Assembly: GCA_041905595.1 (NCBI GenBank)
Contig: JAYRKT010000009.1
Span: 1 to 64,000, forward strand
From: Aliitabrizicola sp041905595
Lineage (GTDB): Bacteria > Pseudomonadota > Alphaproteobacteria > Rhodobacterales > Rhodobacteraceae
Length of the DNA stretch: 64,000 nt
Reading direction: 5' to 3'
A program made the position numbers and the translations under genes. The stretch's first letter is position 1. Each line of letters opens with the position of its first letter. Positions 26,125 to 36,689 of the stretch are shown piece by piece. A model generated the notes under the pieces. The model saw only the letters and a list, made by a program, of their open reading frames with translations. It was not told where the DNA came from and searched no databases.

Positions 26125-27561
26125 TCACCCGCGCAAGTAATCCTCCAGGACGGCCCGGGTTCCATTTGCCCAAAGGGCGGACAGCCATCTGGCAAAGCTG
26201 GCCCGCACCCGCGCATCGCGTCCGATCTCGCCATAGATGTCGTCCATGGCCAGCCAGCGCGTCGGATCATTTTTTGCCGACTGGGCAACAATCGTCAGCC
26301 GGTCCCAGTTGGGATCGTTCGGCGCCGTGACCGCGCCGCTGTCGGTCGTGCCGGCGCAGTAGCGGCACCAGAGCGCGCACTCGAGGATCAGGCCCTCGGG
26401 CACCCGGCCCGCCGCAAGATTGTCCCGCAAGGACGGGAGGATGAATTTCGGCTGGCGGTTCGATCCATCCAGGCAAAGGCGACGGATCGTGTCGGCGATT
26501 TCGGGATTGGCGAAGCGGCCTTCGATCAGCCGGAAGTAGTCGCCGAGATTGGTATTCGGCACAGGCGGAACCAGCGGAACGATGTCCTCGCCTTCGACCT
26601 TGGCGAGGAAGGCCGCGATCTGCGGATCGGCCATCGCCTCGTGCACCAACTCGATATCCAGAAGACCGCCCGGATAGGCGATGATCGCGTGGCCGCCGTT
26701 GAGTATGCGGATCTTCATCGCCTCATAGGCATGGACGTGGTCGGTAAAGGTCACGCCTACCTCTTCCAGCGCAGGGCGACCCGCGGTGAAATGATCCTCG
26801 AGCACCCATTGGCGGAACGGCTCGCAAGTGACCGGAACCGGGTCGTCGAGCCCGAACTCTGTGGCAAGGGCGCGCTCGCGCGGTCCGGTCGCCGGGGTGA
26901 TGCGGTCGACCATACCATTTGGGAAAGCGACATTGCCCCGCACCCAGTCGGCAAAGGCCGGATCCGAAAGATCGGCAAGTCCGGTGACCGCGTCACGCGT
27001 GACATGGCCGTTGCCGGGGAGGTTGTCGCAGGACATGACGGTGAAGGGCTGAACGCCAGCCGCGCGCCGCGCCTTCAGCGCAGCCAGGATCGCGCCGAAT
27101 GCCGTGACAGGTTTGCCGGGCTGGCGGGCGTCTGCCGCGATGTCGGCTGCGGCGGGGTCGAAGCGTCCGGTTGCCGGGTCGACGAAGTATCCCCCCTCGG
27201 TCACGGTCAGGGAGACGATACGGATCGCGGGATCGGCCATCGCGGCGATCAGCGGGGCATTGTCGGGCGCCACTTCAGCGAAGTCGATCATGGCGCCGAT
27301 GCGCCGCGCCTTGTGGCCGGCAGGATCAAGCTCGATGACGGTCGAAAGGTAGTCCTGCGCGCGCAACTGGTCGCGCATCCGAGCGTCGCCTTCCCGAACA
27401 CCCGCACCCACGATGGCCCAGTCCTGATCGCGTCCCTTGGCGAACAAGTCATCCAGATAGACGGCCTGGTGCGCGCGGTGGAAGTTGCCGAGGCCGATAT
27501 GGACGATACCCCGTCCCAGGCGGCTGCGGTCATAGGCGGGAAGGGAGACGATACGCGGCAT
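26125..27561 (-). CDS. mtlK: Mannitol 2-dehydrogenase (polyol-specific long-chain dehydrogenase)
   Basis: NAD-dependent oxidation of mannitol (and related polyols) to fructose. The 478-residue protein has the N-terminal nucleotide fold GIVHIGLGNFHRAHQAVYLDDL and the family catalytic signature K-x4-N-x2-H in KIRILNGGHAI. It lies 52 bp downstream of smoS and is the last gene of the polyol operon. In R. sphaeroides xylB and mtlZ follow; here opgG-operon DNA follows instead. Confidence 0.92.
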   Translation of the reverse strand: MPRIVSLPAYDRSRLGRGIVHIGLGNFHRAHQAVYLDDLFAKGRDQDWAIVGAGVREGDARMRDQLRAQDYLSTVIELDPAGHKARRIGAMIDFAEVAPDNAPLIAAMADPAIRIVSLTVTEGGYFVDPATGRFDPAAADIAADARQPGKPVTAFGAILAALKARRAAGVQPFTVMSCDNLPGNGHVTRDAVTGLADLSDPAFADWVRGNVAFPNGMVDRITPATGPRERALATEFGLDDPVPVTCEPFRQWVLEDHFTAGRPALEEVGVTFTDHVHAYEAMKIRILNGGHAIIAYPGGLLDIELVHEAMADPQIAAFLAKVEGEDIVPLVPPVPNTNLGDYFRLIEGRFANPEIADTIRRLCLDGSNRQPKFILPSLRDNLAAGRVPEGLILECALWCRYCAGTTDSGAVTAPNDPNWDRLTIVAQSAKNDPTRWLAMDDIYGEIGRDARVRASFARWLSALWANGTRAVLEDYLRG

Positions 27562-27613
27562 GGCTTGGCCTCGGAATTGGGCGGTCTTGAAAGCGAAGAA
27601 GGCGTCTCTGCCG

Positions 27614-28380
27614 TCAACTCATCCAGTTCCCGCCATCGACGTTATAGGTCTGCGAAACGACGTAGTCGGACTCGGCAGAGGCAAGGAAGATCGCCATGCC
27701 GGTAAGGTCCTGCGCGGTGCCCATGCGGCCGAACGGCACCTCAAGCCCGACGCGGCGCTTCTTTTCGCCTTTCGGCAGGCCTTCGTATTTGGCGAACAAC
27801 GCATCGACCCCGTCCCAATGGTCGCCATCGACAACACCGGGCGCAATCGCATTGACGTTGATGCCGTGCTTGATGAGGTCCAGGCCCGCGCTCTGGGTCA
27901 GGCTGATGACAGCCGCCTTGGTCGCGCAGTAGACTGCGACCAGAGCCTCGCCCCGGCGTCCGGCCTGACTGGCCATGTTGATGATCTTGCCGCCGCCGCC
28001 ACGCGCGATCATGTGCCGGGCGACCGCCTGCATCGTGAAAAGCGTGCCTGCGACGTTGATCGAGAACAGGCGGTCGTAGCTTGCGCGCGTTATCTCGACG
28101 ATGGGCGCCAAGTCGAACAGGGCGGCGTTGTTCACGAGTATGTCGATCCGCCCCATGCGCTCGACCGCCTCTGCCATCGCTGCCTCGATGCTCGCCTGCT
28201 CGCTCACGTCCAGGCGGACCGCGATTGCGCCCTTGCCCAGTTCGGTCGCGGCGAGATCCGCGGCTGCAAAATTGATGTCAGCGATTGCGACCTTTGCCCC
28301 CTCACGCAGATAGGCCCGCGCGAATTCAAGGCCGATGCCCCGCGCGGCGCCGGTGATCAGGGCGCATTTTCCTTCCAGTC

Positions 28381-28384
<4 letters not shown>
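27614..28384 (-). CDS. smoS: Sorbitol (L-iditol) 2-dehydrogenase, SDR family
   Basis: The 256-residue short-chain dehydrogenase oxidises sorbitol to fructose, and in the Rhodobacter enzyme also galactitol. It has the cofactor motif TGAARGIG, NNAA, and the catalytic Ser with Tyr-x3-Lys in AVYCATKAAV. An acidic Asp in VAIADINF favours NAD. It overlaps smoK by 4 bases (ATGA). Confidence 0.92.
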
Positions 28385-29382
<998 letters not shown>

Positions 29383-29392
29383 GTCTTTCCCC

Positions 29393-30223
29393 TTACTTCA
29401 CGGCGCCGAAGGTCAGGCCGCGGACGAGTTGCTTCTGGCTGAACCAGCCGAGGATGAGGATCGGAGCGATGGCCATGGTCGAGGCCGCGCTGAGTTTCGC
29501 GTAGAACAGGCCCTGCGGCGCCGAGAAGCTGGCGATGAAGGCCGAAAGCGGCGCTGCCTTGGTTGTCGTCAGCGTGATGGTCCAGAACGCCTCATTCCAG
29601 GCGAGGATCACGTTGAGAAGCAGCGTCGAGGCGATGCCGGGAACGGCCATCGGCGTCAGCACATAGACGATCTCGTTCCAGAGGCTCGCCCCGTCCATCC
29701 GCGCGGCTTCCAGGATTTCGCCCGGGATCTCGCGGAAATAGGTGTAGAGCATCCAGACGATGATCGGCAGGTTCATCAGCATCAGCGCCAGGACAAGGCC
29801 GGTCTTGGTGTCGAATAGTCCGATCCGCTGGAAGACGAGGTAGAGCGGGATCATGACCGCGACCGCGGGCATCATCTTGGTGGACAGCATCCACATCAGC
29901 AGGTCTTTGGTCCGCTTTGTCGGCACGAAAGCCATCGACCAGGCCGCCGGGATCGCGACTGCCAGCCCGAGCAGGGTCGAGCCGATCGAGATCACGACCG
30001 AGTTCCAGAAGAAGCGCGGATAGTCGGACCGCGCCCAGACTTCGGCATAGTTCTCTAGCGTCCAACTGGCGGAGAAAAGCTCCGGCGGCGATGCGACGGC
30101 CGATGCCTCGGTCTTGAAGCTGGTGATCAGCATCCACAGGACAGGGAAGAAGATCAGCAGCGCAACGGACCAGGCGGCAACGGTGGTCAGAAGGCGGCGT
30201 CGGGGCGAAAGCGTGCGGGCCAT
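29393..30223 (-). CDS. smoG: Polyol ABC transporter permease SmoG
   Basis: The 276-residue MalG-type permease has six membrane helices and the EAA loop EAARMDGASLWNEIVYVLTPMAVPGI that docks on the ATPase. GGAGGAGAAC precedes the ATG at 30223. The frame runs on upstream to 30964, but that is only overlap with smoF. It lies 14 bp behind smoF. Confidence 0.92.
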   Translation of the reverse strand: MARTLSPRRRLLTTVAAWSVALLIFFPVLWMLITSFKTEASAVASPPELFSASWTLENYAEVWARSDYPRFFWNSVVISIGSTLLGLAVAIPAAWSMAFVPTKRTKDLLMWMLSTKMMPAVAVMIPLYLVFQRIGLFDTKTGLVLALMLMNLPIIVWMLYTYFREIPGEILEAARMDGASLWNEIVYVLTPMAVPGIASTLLLNVILAWNEAFWTITLTTTKAAPLSAFIASFSAPQGLFYAKLSAASTMAIAPILILGWFSQKQLVRGLTFGAVK

Positions 30224-30237
30224 GTGTTCTCCTCCGC

Positions 30238-31110
30238 TCAGGCGTCGAGGTTCTTGCCAAGGCCGCGCATCAGGAAGACCGCGACGATGTTTGCGAGGAT
30301 GACGGCAATGATCCCGCCCGCAGCCGCGCGGCCGATATCCTTGGCCACGATTGCCTGCTTGAAGATCATGTAGGGCAGCGTGGTCGAAGCCGATCCGGGT
30401 CCGCCTTGGGTCGTTGTGTAGATTTCGCCGAAGATCCCGAGCAGGAAGATCGTCTGGATCAGGATGACGGCGGTAATTGCCCGGGTCAGATGCGGCAGGA
30501 TGATGTAGCGGAACCGGCTGAATGCGCTGGCGCCATCCATTTCGGCCGCTTCCAACTGTTCTGAGGACAGAGATTGCAGCGCCGTAAGGAGGATCAGAGT
30601 CGCGAAGGGTAACCATTCCCAGGCGACGATGCCGATGACCGACGGCATCGGATATTGCTCGAGGAACAGGATCGGTTGCGCCCCGAGCCCACGCGCAAGG
30701 GCCGCGAACAGACCATTCTGGGGATGCATGAACAGATTTTCCCAGATTGACGCGGCGACCGGCGGCATGACGAAGAAGGGCGCGATCACAAGGATGCGGA
30801 GGACGCCCTGCCCCTTCACCGGCTGGTCTATCAGAAGCGCGACCAGCGTGCCGAGGACGACGGTGATGATGAGCACCCCACCCACGAGGGCCAGCGTATT
30901 CCAGATCGCAAGCCAGAAATCGGGCGATTTCAGGAACCAGATATAGTTGTTGAAGCCGACCCACCCGGTCCGGTCAGGCGACAGAAGACGATACAGTCGG
31001 AACGAGAAGTACAGCGTCATCGCCAGCGGCACGATCATCCAGATGAACAGCAGGATGACCGAGGGCGCCACCATCAGGCGCGCGGCAAGACGGGTGGATT
31101 GCGTCGACAT
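30238..31110 (-). CDS. smoF: Polyol ABC transporter permease SmoF
   Basis: The 290-residue MalF-type permease has six helices and the EAA loop EAAEMDGASAFSRFRYIILPHLTRAI. It pairs with SmoG. It is separated from smoE by a 180-bp gap that holds two strong hairpins. Confidence 0.92.
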   Translation of the reverse strand: MSTQSTRLAARLMVAPSVILLFIWMIVPLAMTLYFSFRLYRLLSPDRTGWVGFNNYIWFLKSPDFWLAIWNTLALVGGVLIITVVLGTLVALLIDQPVKGQGVLRILVIAPFFVMPPVAASIWENLFMHPQNGLFAALARGLGAQPILFLEQYPMPSVIGIVAWEWLPFATLILLTALQSLSSEQLEAAEMDGASAFSRFRYIILPHLTRAITAVILIQTIFLLGIFGEIYTTTQGGPGSASTTLPYMIFKQAIVAKDIGRAAAGGIIAVILANIVAVFLMRGLGKNLDA

Positions 31111-31215
31111 GGCAGTCTCCGGAGGATGGGGCCGGGAAGTGGCGCGCCTGCAGCCCGCTAAGCCGGACCAAACGCGCCGGTTTTGTCGGACCGTGGCCGC
31201 ACGCAGCGGCTGGAG

Positions 31216-31283
31216 GCGAAGGGCGGAACTGGAGAAGCGTTCCGCCCTTCGCGGGAGGCGGGGCCAGACCGAAGCCTGGCCCC
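31216..31283 (-). terminator. Two hairpins between smoE and smoF
   Basis: Reading minus from smoE, the first stem is GGGGCCAG/CTGGCCCC (31260-31267, 31276-31283) and the second is a perfect 14-bp stem (31216-31229 with 31239-31252, 9-nt loop). Neither is followed by a strong T run. They fit a processing or attenuation element that keeps the binding protein in excess of the permeases. Confidence 0.65.
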
Positions 31284-31290
31284 AAACGCA

Positions 31291-32598
31291 TCACTTGATG
31301 TAGCCGGCCGAGGTCATCTCGTCCGTCACGGCCGCCTGGGCTTCGGCCAGAGCGTCGTCAGCCGATTTCTGCCCGGCAAGTGCTGCCGAGAACAGTTCGC
31401 CCACGGTGGTGCCAAGGCCCTGGAACTCGGGGATCGCCACGAACTGGACCCCGACATAGGGAACCGGTTTGACCGTCGGATGGGTCGGGTCGGCCGCGTT
31501 GATCGAGTCCAGTGTCATCTTGGCGAACGGAACCTTGGCGTATTCCGGGTTCTCATACAGCGAGGTGCGGGTGCCCGGAGGCACGTTTGGCCAGCCTTCC
31601 TTCGAGGCAACAAGGGCGAGGTAGTCCTTGTTGGTCGCCCAGTCGATGAAGGTCTTGGCCGCTTCCTGGTGCTTGCTCGAAGTCGGGATCGCCAGCGACC
31701 ATGCCCAGAGCCAGTTGCCGCGCTTGCCCAGGCCGTTGTCGGGCGCGAGGGCGAAGCCCACCTTGTCGGCCACCGTCGAATCCTTGCCGGTCACGAAGGA
31801 CGCGGCGACCGTGGCGTCGATCCACATGCCGCACTTGCCCTGTTGGAACAGCGTCAGGTTTTCGTTGAAGCCGTTGTTTGACGCGCCGGGCGGGCCGTAG
31901 TTGTTCATCAGGTTCAGGTAGGCGTCCAGCGTCGCCTTCCATTCCGGCTGATCGAACTGCGGCTTCCAGTTCTCGTCGAACCAGCGCGCGCCGTAGGAAT
32001 TGGACATGGCGGTCAGGAAGGCCATGTTCTCGCCCCAGCCGGCCTTGCCGCGCAGGCAGATGCCATACTGCTCCTTGGACTTGTCGGTCATGGCGGCGGC
32101 CGCCTTCTCGATATCCGCCCAGGTCGGCGCGTCGGGCATGGTCAGGCCCGCGGCTTCCATCAGGTCCTTGCGATACATCACCATCGAGCTTTCGCCGTAG
32201 AACGGCGCGGCATAAAGGTTGCCATCGACGGTCAGGCCGCCGCGGATCGCAGGCAGCAGGTCGTTGACGTCATAGGATTCGGGAAGGTCGTTCAACGAAA
32301 CGAGCCAGCCCTGTTTGCCCCAGATCGGAACCTCGTAGGTGCCGATGGTCAACACGTCATACTGTCCGCCACCGGTGGCGATATCGGTCGTCACGTTCTG
32401 GCGCAGGACGTTCTCTTCCAGTGTCACCCACTGCACATCAATGTCGGGGTGCTTGGCCTTGAAGTCGTCCATCAGGCCCTGCATGCGCACCATGTCGCCG
32501 TTGTTCACAGTGGCAACGGTGATCGTATCAGCCATTGCCCAGGACGACAGGCAAACCGCAGCCGTCGCGCCCAGAAGGGCACGGGTTGTCAAAGTCAT
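31291..32598 (-). CDS. smoE: Polyol ABC transporter substrate-binding protein
   Basis: The 435-residue periplasmic protein has a Sec signal (MTLTTRALLGATAAVCLSSWAMA) and the type-II sugar-binding fold of the MalE/SmoE cluster (TITVATVNNGDMVRMQGLMDDFKAKHPDIDVQWV, GKAGWGENMAFLTAMSNSYGARWFDENW). It binds sorbitol and mannitol in the R. sphaeroides counterpart. GGGAGGAG lies before the ATG at 32598, which is preferred over the ATG at 32616. First gene of smoEFGK-smoS-mtlK. Confidence 0.92.
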   Translation of the reverse strand: MTLTTRALLGATAAVCLSSWAMADTITVATVNNGDMVRMQGLMDDFKAKHPDIDVQWVTLEENVLRQNVTTDIATGGGQYDVLTIGTYEVPIWGKQGWLVSLNDLPESYDVNDLLPAIRGGLTVDGNLYAAPFYGESSMVMYRKDLMEAAGLTMPDAPTWADIEKAAAAMTDKSKEQYGICLRGKAGWGENMAFLTAMSNSYGARWFDENWKPQFDQPEWKATLDAYLNLMNNYGPPGASNNGFNENLTLFQQGKCGMWIDATVAASFVTGKDSTVADKVGFALAPDNGLGKRGNWLWAWSLAIPTSSKHQEAAKTFIDWATNKDYLALVASKEGWPNVPPGTRTSLYENPEYAKVPFAKMTLDSINAADPTHPTVKPVPYVGVQFVAIPEFQGLGTTVGELFSAALAGQKSADDALAEAQAAVTDEMTSAGYIK

Positions 32599-32648
32599 CG
32601 GATTCTCCTCCCTCATCGGCGACTGAGCAAATCATCGCCTTGCGGGCA

Positions 32649-32677
32649 ATTACTCACACGTTAGCGCAATCTGTCAA
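32649..32677 (-). promoter_or_regulatory. Sigma-70 type promoter of smoE
   Basis: On the minus strand TTGACA (32672-32677) is separated by 17 bp from AGTAAT (32649-32654), about 50 bp before the smoE ATG. TGAG at 32624 and CTCA at 32653-32656 form the ends of an imperfect inverted repeat (TGAGCAAAT with ATTACTCA) that overlaps the -10, a plausible operator for the neighbouring SmoC regulator. Confidence 0.6.
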
Positions 32678-32719
32678 CGTCGATCTTTCGACGGCATTCA
32701 AATTTCGCTCAGATTTTGG

Positions 32720-33679
32720 TCAGTCTCGGTCCAGAATCGCCCGAGCGGTCGCCTCGTCCGTAATGAGGCCATTGAGGATTCGAGACCGAAGGGCTGCTGT
32801 GATGGCGGCCACTTTTGCGAGGCCGGCGGCAACGCCAAAGACCGGATTGGTTCGCTCTGCCGGAACTCGAACCCCTCCAACACGCTCGTTGGTGCCGACA
32901 TCAAGGTAGTGGCCATCCGAATCGAAGATCCATCCGGCGATCTCGCCCACTGCCCCTCGTGCCTCCATCTCGGCCATTTCGGCCAAGGTGACGAACCCGT
33001 CCGCGACCAGCGGGGCCGTCGGTCCCATCTGCCCGACCCCGACGAAGATCACATCGGCGGCACGCGCAAGGTCCACGACCCGGCGCACCGGGGCAAGAGC
33101 GTGGAAGGCGGCGCGTTCTTCCGCCGTCTCGGATACGACGGGGACAGGCATCGGGTAGTGGGGCGCCCTTACCTTGTCGGCGATGCGCATGATGACATCG
33201 AAGAAAGACGCGGACCCATCGGGTGCGATGTTCCCGATCATCGAGACCAGCCGGTGCTGTTCCGCCTCGAGCCCCTCCATCGCATCGACCATGCCGCGCA
33301 GCGCCCGCCCCGTGCCAAGCGCGATCACCAGCGGCTCGGGCATGCGCAGGAACCGCTCCAGCTCTGCGGCCGCCGTCGGCGCGATCGAGGCGATCGGATC
33401 GCCGCCTTGCCCCGGCGAGGGCGCCACCCGGCAGCGGGTCAGCCCGAAGCGACGTGTCAGACGCGACTCGAGGTCAAGGCAGGCGGCGATCCGATGTTCG
33501 AGCCGCACATGGATCAGGCCCTCGGCCATGGCGCGCGATACCAGACGCTGCGCCCTCTGCCGAGACACGCCGAGTTCTCTCGCGATCTGGTCCTGCGTAA
33601 GGCCGCCAACGTAGTAAAGCCAGCCCGCACGGGCGGCATCGTCGCTCGGAGAAGTTTCGGTCTCGCCAATCTGGGCCAT
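32720..33679 (-). CDS. smoC: SorC-family sugar-binding transcriptional regulator
   Basis: The 319-residue product has an N-terminal helix-turn-helix (residues about 17-55, YYVGGLTQDQIARELGVSRQRAQRLVSRAMAEGLI) and a C-terminal sugar-binding domain of the SorC/DeoR-like type (VIALGTGRALRGMVDAM, VIFVGVGQMGPTAPL). It lies just upstream of smoE on the same strand, the place and family of SmoC, the expected activator or repressor of the polyol operon. Its ATG at 33679 shares one base with the stop of the upstream HAD gene (TGATG). Confidence 0.88.
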   Translation of the reverse strand: MAQIGETETSPSDDAARAGWLYYVGGLTQDQIARELGVSRQRAQRLVSRAMAEGLIHVRLEHRIAACLDLESRLTRRFGLTRCRVAPSPGQGGDPIASIAPTAAAELERFLRMPEPLVIALGTGRALRGMVDAMEGLEAEQHRLVSMIGNIAPDGSASFFDVIMRIADKVRAPHYPMPVPVVSETAEERAAFHALAPVRRVVDLARAADVIFVGVGQMGPTAPLVADGFVTLAEMAEMEARGAVGEIAGWIFDSDGHYLDVGTNERVGGVRVPAERTNPVFGVAAGLAKVAAITAALRSRILNGLITDEATARAILDRD

Positions 33680-34374
33680 CACGCCACTCCTGCCGTTGCC
33701 AGACTGGGGCGCCTCAGCTCCGGACGCAGATCATACATCTGCGAAAATCTCTGAAATACGACATGGGCCGTCGCGTCCTCGGGCATGGTCAGATCCATCC
33801 CGGCCAGATGCGTCCCGCCGCTGAACCGCCATACTTCCATCCCGGCCGCCAGTCCGGCTCTCACCCCGTTCAGGCTGTCCTCGATCACAAGACAGGACGC
33901 GGGTTCCGTCCCCATGCGTGCGGCCGCGTACAGGAAGAGGTCCGGTGCCGGCTTGCCGCGCGACACCTCGCTGGCGGTGAAGCAGCGGTCCCCGAACAGA
34001 GCGGACAGACCAGTCATTTCAAGGGACCGGCGCATCCGCTCAGGACTGGACGAGGTGGCGAGGCAATAGGGTCGGTCGAGTTCGAGGATCGCTTCGATCG
34101 CGCCCGGCATGACCCGCAGGTCGCGCTCGAACGCGGCCAGCAAGCGGGCGCGGTAATCGGCCTCGAACTGGTCGGGCAACGCCACGCCCCAACGTTCCCG
34201 CACCTCCTTCAGCACGACAGGATAGGAGCGGCCAAGGAAGTGCTGGGTGACGAATTTCATGTCCATCTCGACGCCGTAGTGCTTAAGCGCCTCAATGAGC
34301 ATCCGCGCGCTGATGACTTCGCTGTCGATCAGCACTCCGTCGCAATCGAAGATGACAAGCTTGGTGCGGTCCAT
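33679..34374 (-). CDS. HAD-superfamily phosphatase, beta-phosphoglucomutase-like
   Basis: The 231-residue product has the nucleophile motif DCDGVLIDSE (residues 9-18), the second motif ATSSSPERMRRSL, Lys in SRGKPAPDLFLYAA and the acidic VIEDSLNGVRAG. The alpha-helical cap lies between residues 15 and 85. It probably acts on a small sugar or polyol phosphate. It is translationally coupled to smoC, so it belongs to the polyol locus; a role in removing inhibitory hexitol phosphates is inferred. Confidence 0.85.
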   Translation of the reverse strand: MDRTKLVIFDCDGVLIDSEVISARMLIEALKHYGVEMDMKFVTQHFLGRSYPVVLKEVRERWGVALPDQFEADYRARLLAAFERDLRVMPGAIEAILELDRPYCLATSSSPERMRRSLEMTGLSALFGDRCFTASEVSRGKPAPDLFLYAAARMGTEPASCLVIEDSLNGVRAGLAAGMEVWRFSGGTHLAGMDLTMPEDATAHVVFQRFSQMYDLRPELRRPSLATAGVA

Positions 34375-34421
34375 GGCGCGACCATACCGGCGTGCCGGCC
34401 ACAGGTCCATCATCGCCTGTG

Positions 34422-35087
34422 TCAGTCCAAAATCGAAGCCGCCACCACCGGAGATACCTCGTGCCAGCCCCGCCAGATCATGTCGAGTGCAACGTAGAGG
34501 ATGATCAGAAGACCGACATAGGCGATCCAGCGGAACCGGCCGAGCAGCCGCGCGATGAAGGACGCCGCAAGACCCATCAGCGCGATCGACAGGACTAGCC
34601 CGATCACCAGGACGCCCGGATGCTCGCGGGCGGCGCCCGCCACGGCCAGCACGTTATCAAGCGACATGGAGACATCGGCCACGACGATCTGCAGGGCCGC
34701 CTGCGCAAGTGTCTTGCGCGGCGCCCCGCCCGCGACAGTTCCATCCGCGTTCAGGTCCGAGTCGCTCAGCGCCTCTTCCGCGCGCATTTCGTCTGCCGCA
34801 TGGTCTGCGCGCAACTCGCGCCACATCTTCCAGCAGACCCACAGAAGCAGGATGCCCCCGGCAAGAAGCAGCCCCGTGATCGCAAGCAACTCGACCGTTA
34901 CCACGGCGAAACAGATGCGCAGCGCCGTCGCGGCCAGGATACCGATCAGGATCGCCTTGTTCCGCTGCTCCTTGGGAAGGCCAGCGGCTGCCAGGCCGAT
35001 CACGATGGCATTGTCCCCCGCCAAAACGAGGTCGATCGCAATCACTTGGAACAGGGCCGACAGCCCCGCGACCGTGAAGAGTTCCAT
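34422..35087 (-). CDS. TerC/YjbE family integral membrane protein
   Basis: The 221-residue protein has seven predicted membrane helices and the paired acidic motifs of the TerC family: DLVLAGDNAIVIGLAAAGLP near residue 20 and DVSMSLDNVLAVAGAA in the second half. A charged loop (residues about 90-125) links the halves. Members are implicated in metal (Mn, Ca or tellurite) handling at the membrane; the ion here is not known. It is separated from the HAD gene by 47 bp. Confidence 0.85.
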   Translation of the reverse strand: MELFTVAGLSALFQVIAIDLVLAGDNAIVIGLAAAGLPKEQRNKAILIGILAATALRICFAVVTVELLAITGLLLAGGILLLWVCWKMWRELRADHAADEMRAEEALSDSDLNADGTVAGGAPRKTLAQAALQIVVADVSMSLDNVLAVAGAAREHPGVLVIGLVLSIALMGLAASFIARLLGRFRWIAYVGLLIILYVALDMIWRGWHEVSPVVAASILD

Positions 35088-35165
35088 GCCTGCCGATCCT
35101 TGCGCGAAGTCACCGCTTCCTATTGGGCCAGACCTAGGAATTCAACCGGCCGATGGAAGGTTCCC

Positions 35166-36689
35166 TCAATTCAGCGGAGCGCCGCCTTCTGCCTTGCGGC
35201 GATCGACGAAAGCGCAAAGGGACTCGCGGATCGCCGGGTCCAGCGGCGGTTGCTCGTAGTCGCCAAGCATCTGTTTCCACACACGGTTCGCCCGCTCGCG
35301 CGCCTGCACGCCGCCCTTTTCCAGCCATTGCGGGTGATTGTCCCAGTTCGACAGGATCGGAGCGTAGAAGGCGGTTTCGTAGCGCTCCATCGTATGGGGT
35401 GTGCCGAAGAAATGTCCTCCGGGGCCCACCTCCGCGATGGTTTCGATGGCAAGTGTATCGGGCGTTACGACGATGGGCTGAAAATAGGCCTCCATCATCT
35501 GCAGCATCTCTGCATCGAGGATCAGCTTCTCAAAGCTCGCGGTCAGCCCGCCATGCAGCCATCCCGCGGCGTGTTCTACAAGATGCGCGCCGGCCATCAG
35601 TGCGCCCCATAGGGCCATCTGCGACTCATAGGCCGCCTGGGCATCGACCTCGTTCGCGGCGCAGACGTTCGATGACCGGAACGGAACCCCGATCCGCCGC
35701 GCGAGCTGGCCCGAAGCCTGTGCCGCTTTCGTGTATTCGGGCGTCCCGAAAGCAGGCGCGCCCGAGCGCATGTCGACGTTCGAGGTGAAACCGCCATACA
35801 TCACCGGCACGCCGGGCCGGACGATCTGGGTCAGCACGATCCCGGCCATCGCCTCGGCATGCTGCTGGACCAGCGCGCCGGCCAGCGTCACCGGGCTCAT
35901 CGCCCCGGCCAGGGTGAAGGGCGTGATGACGTTCACCTGCCCATGCTCGGCCAAGGTCATGAGTCCCTCGGCCATAGGCACATCGAGCTGAAGGGGCGAG
36001 TTGGTGTTGATGATCCCCAGAAGCGCAGGGGTGGCGGCGAGATCATCAACCGTAAGGCCCAGCGCCATGGCTCCCATCTCGATCCCGTCCATCGTCCGCA
36101 AGCGGCCAAGCGTCTGGGTCTGCCAGTTCTTGTCGAGCAGAGTAATCTGGGCGAGGTAGATATCGAGATGGCGCGTATGCGCCGGCAGGTCCAAGGGTTC
36201 GAACGGCCCGCCGCCTTCCTGATGGATGACGTTGATCTGCTGGATCAGCTTCAGGAAATCACACATCTCGGCAAATGTGCCGTCGCGGCGTCCGCGGTCG
36301 TTGTCCATCACATAGGCTGGCCCGCCGACCGAGGCGAATACGTGCTCCGCTCCGCCCAGCCGCAGCGACCGCGCGGGGTTGCGGGCGGCCAGCGTGAATT
36401 CGGCCGGGACCGTTGCCAGCCGCTCCATCACCATCGCCGGATCAAAGCGCACGTTCTCGCCGTGCACCTCTGCGCCGGCGGCGCGGTAGCGGTCGCGGGC
36501 CGTCAGTTCGAGCACCCGCATCCCGACGGTCGAAAGAACCTTCAGTGCCGACAGGTGGATGGCCTCCAGGTGATCGGCGGACAGGACCTCGATCGGCGAA
36601 TAGGCCCGTGGGACCTGCCCGAACGGAGCCTGATGCAGCGCGCCCGACTGGCGGGCGGCCCTCGGGCGGCGGCGGGTTTCGCCGGTCAT
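35166..36689 (-). CDS. MttB-family trimethylamine/betaine methyltransferase homologue (non-pyrrolysine)
   Basis: The 507-residue protein belongs to the MttB superfamily (COG5598): YSPIEVLSADHLEAIHLSALKVLSTVGMRVLE near the start and GGFTSNVDMRSGAPAFGTPEYTKAAQASGQLARRIGVPFRSSNVCAANEVDAQAAYES. There is no in-frame amber codon, so it is not a pyrrolysine MttB. Non-pyrrolysine relatives such as MtgB demethylate glycine betaine using a corrinoid protein, but no corrinoid-binding protein or partner methyltransferase is in this window. Its ATG overlaps the preceding flavoprotein gene by 4 bases, so both probably act on the same methylated amine. Confidence 0.85.
   Translation of the reverse strand: MTGETRRRPRAARQSGALHQAPFGQVPRAYSPIEVLSADHLEAIHLSALKVLSTVGMRVLELTARDRYRAAGAEVHGENVRFDPAMVMERLATVPAEFTLAARNPARSLRLGGAEHVFASVGGPAYVMDNDRGRRDGTFAEMCDFLKLIQQINVIHQEGGGPFEPLDLPAHTRHLDIYLAQITLLDKNWQTQTLGRLRTMDGIEMGAMALGLTVDDLAATPALLGIINTNSPLQLDVPMAEGLMTLAEHGQVNVITPFTLAGAMSPVTLAGALVQQHAEAMAGIVLTQIVRPGVPVMYGGFTSNVDMRSGAPAFGTPEYTKAAQASGQLARRIGVPFRSSNVCAANEVDAQAAYESQMALWGALMAGAHLVEHAAGWLHGGLTASFEKLILDAEMLQMMEAYFQPIVVTPDTLAIETIAEVGPGGHFFGTPHTMERYETAFYAPILSNWDNHPQWLEKGGVQARERANRVWKQMLGDYEQPPLDPAIRESLCAFVDRRKAEGGAPLN

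Noticed and set aside
35166..36689. Possible pyrrolysine (amber read-through) MttB
   Set aside because: The 507-codon frame is uninterrupted, so there is no in-frame TAG to decode as pyrrolysine.
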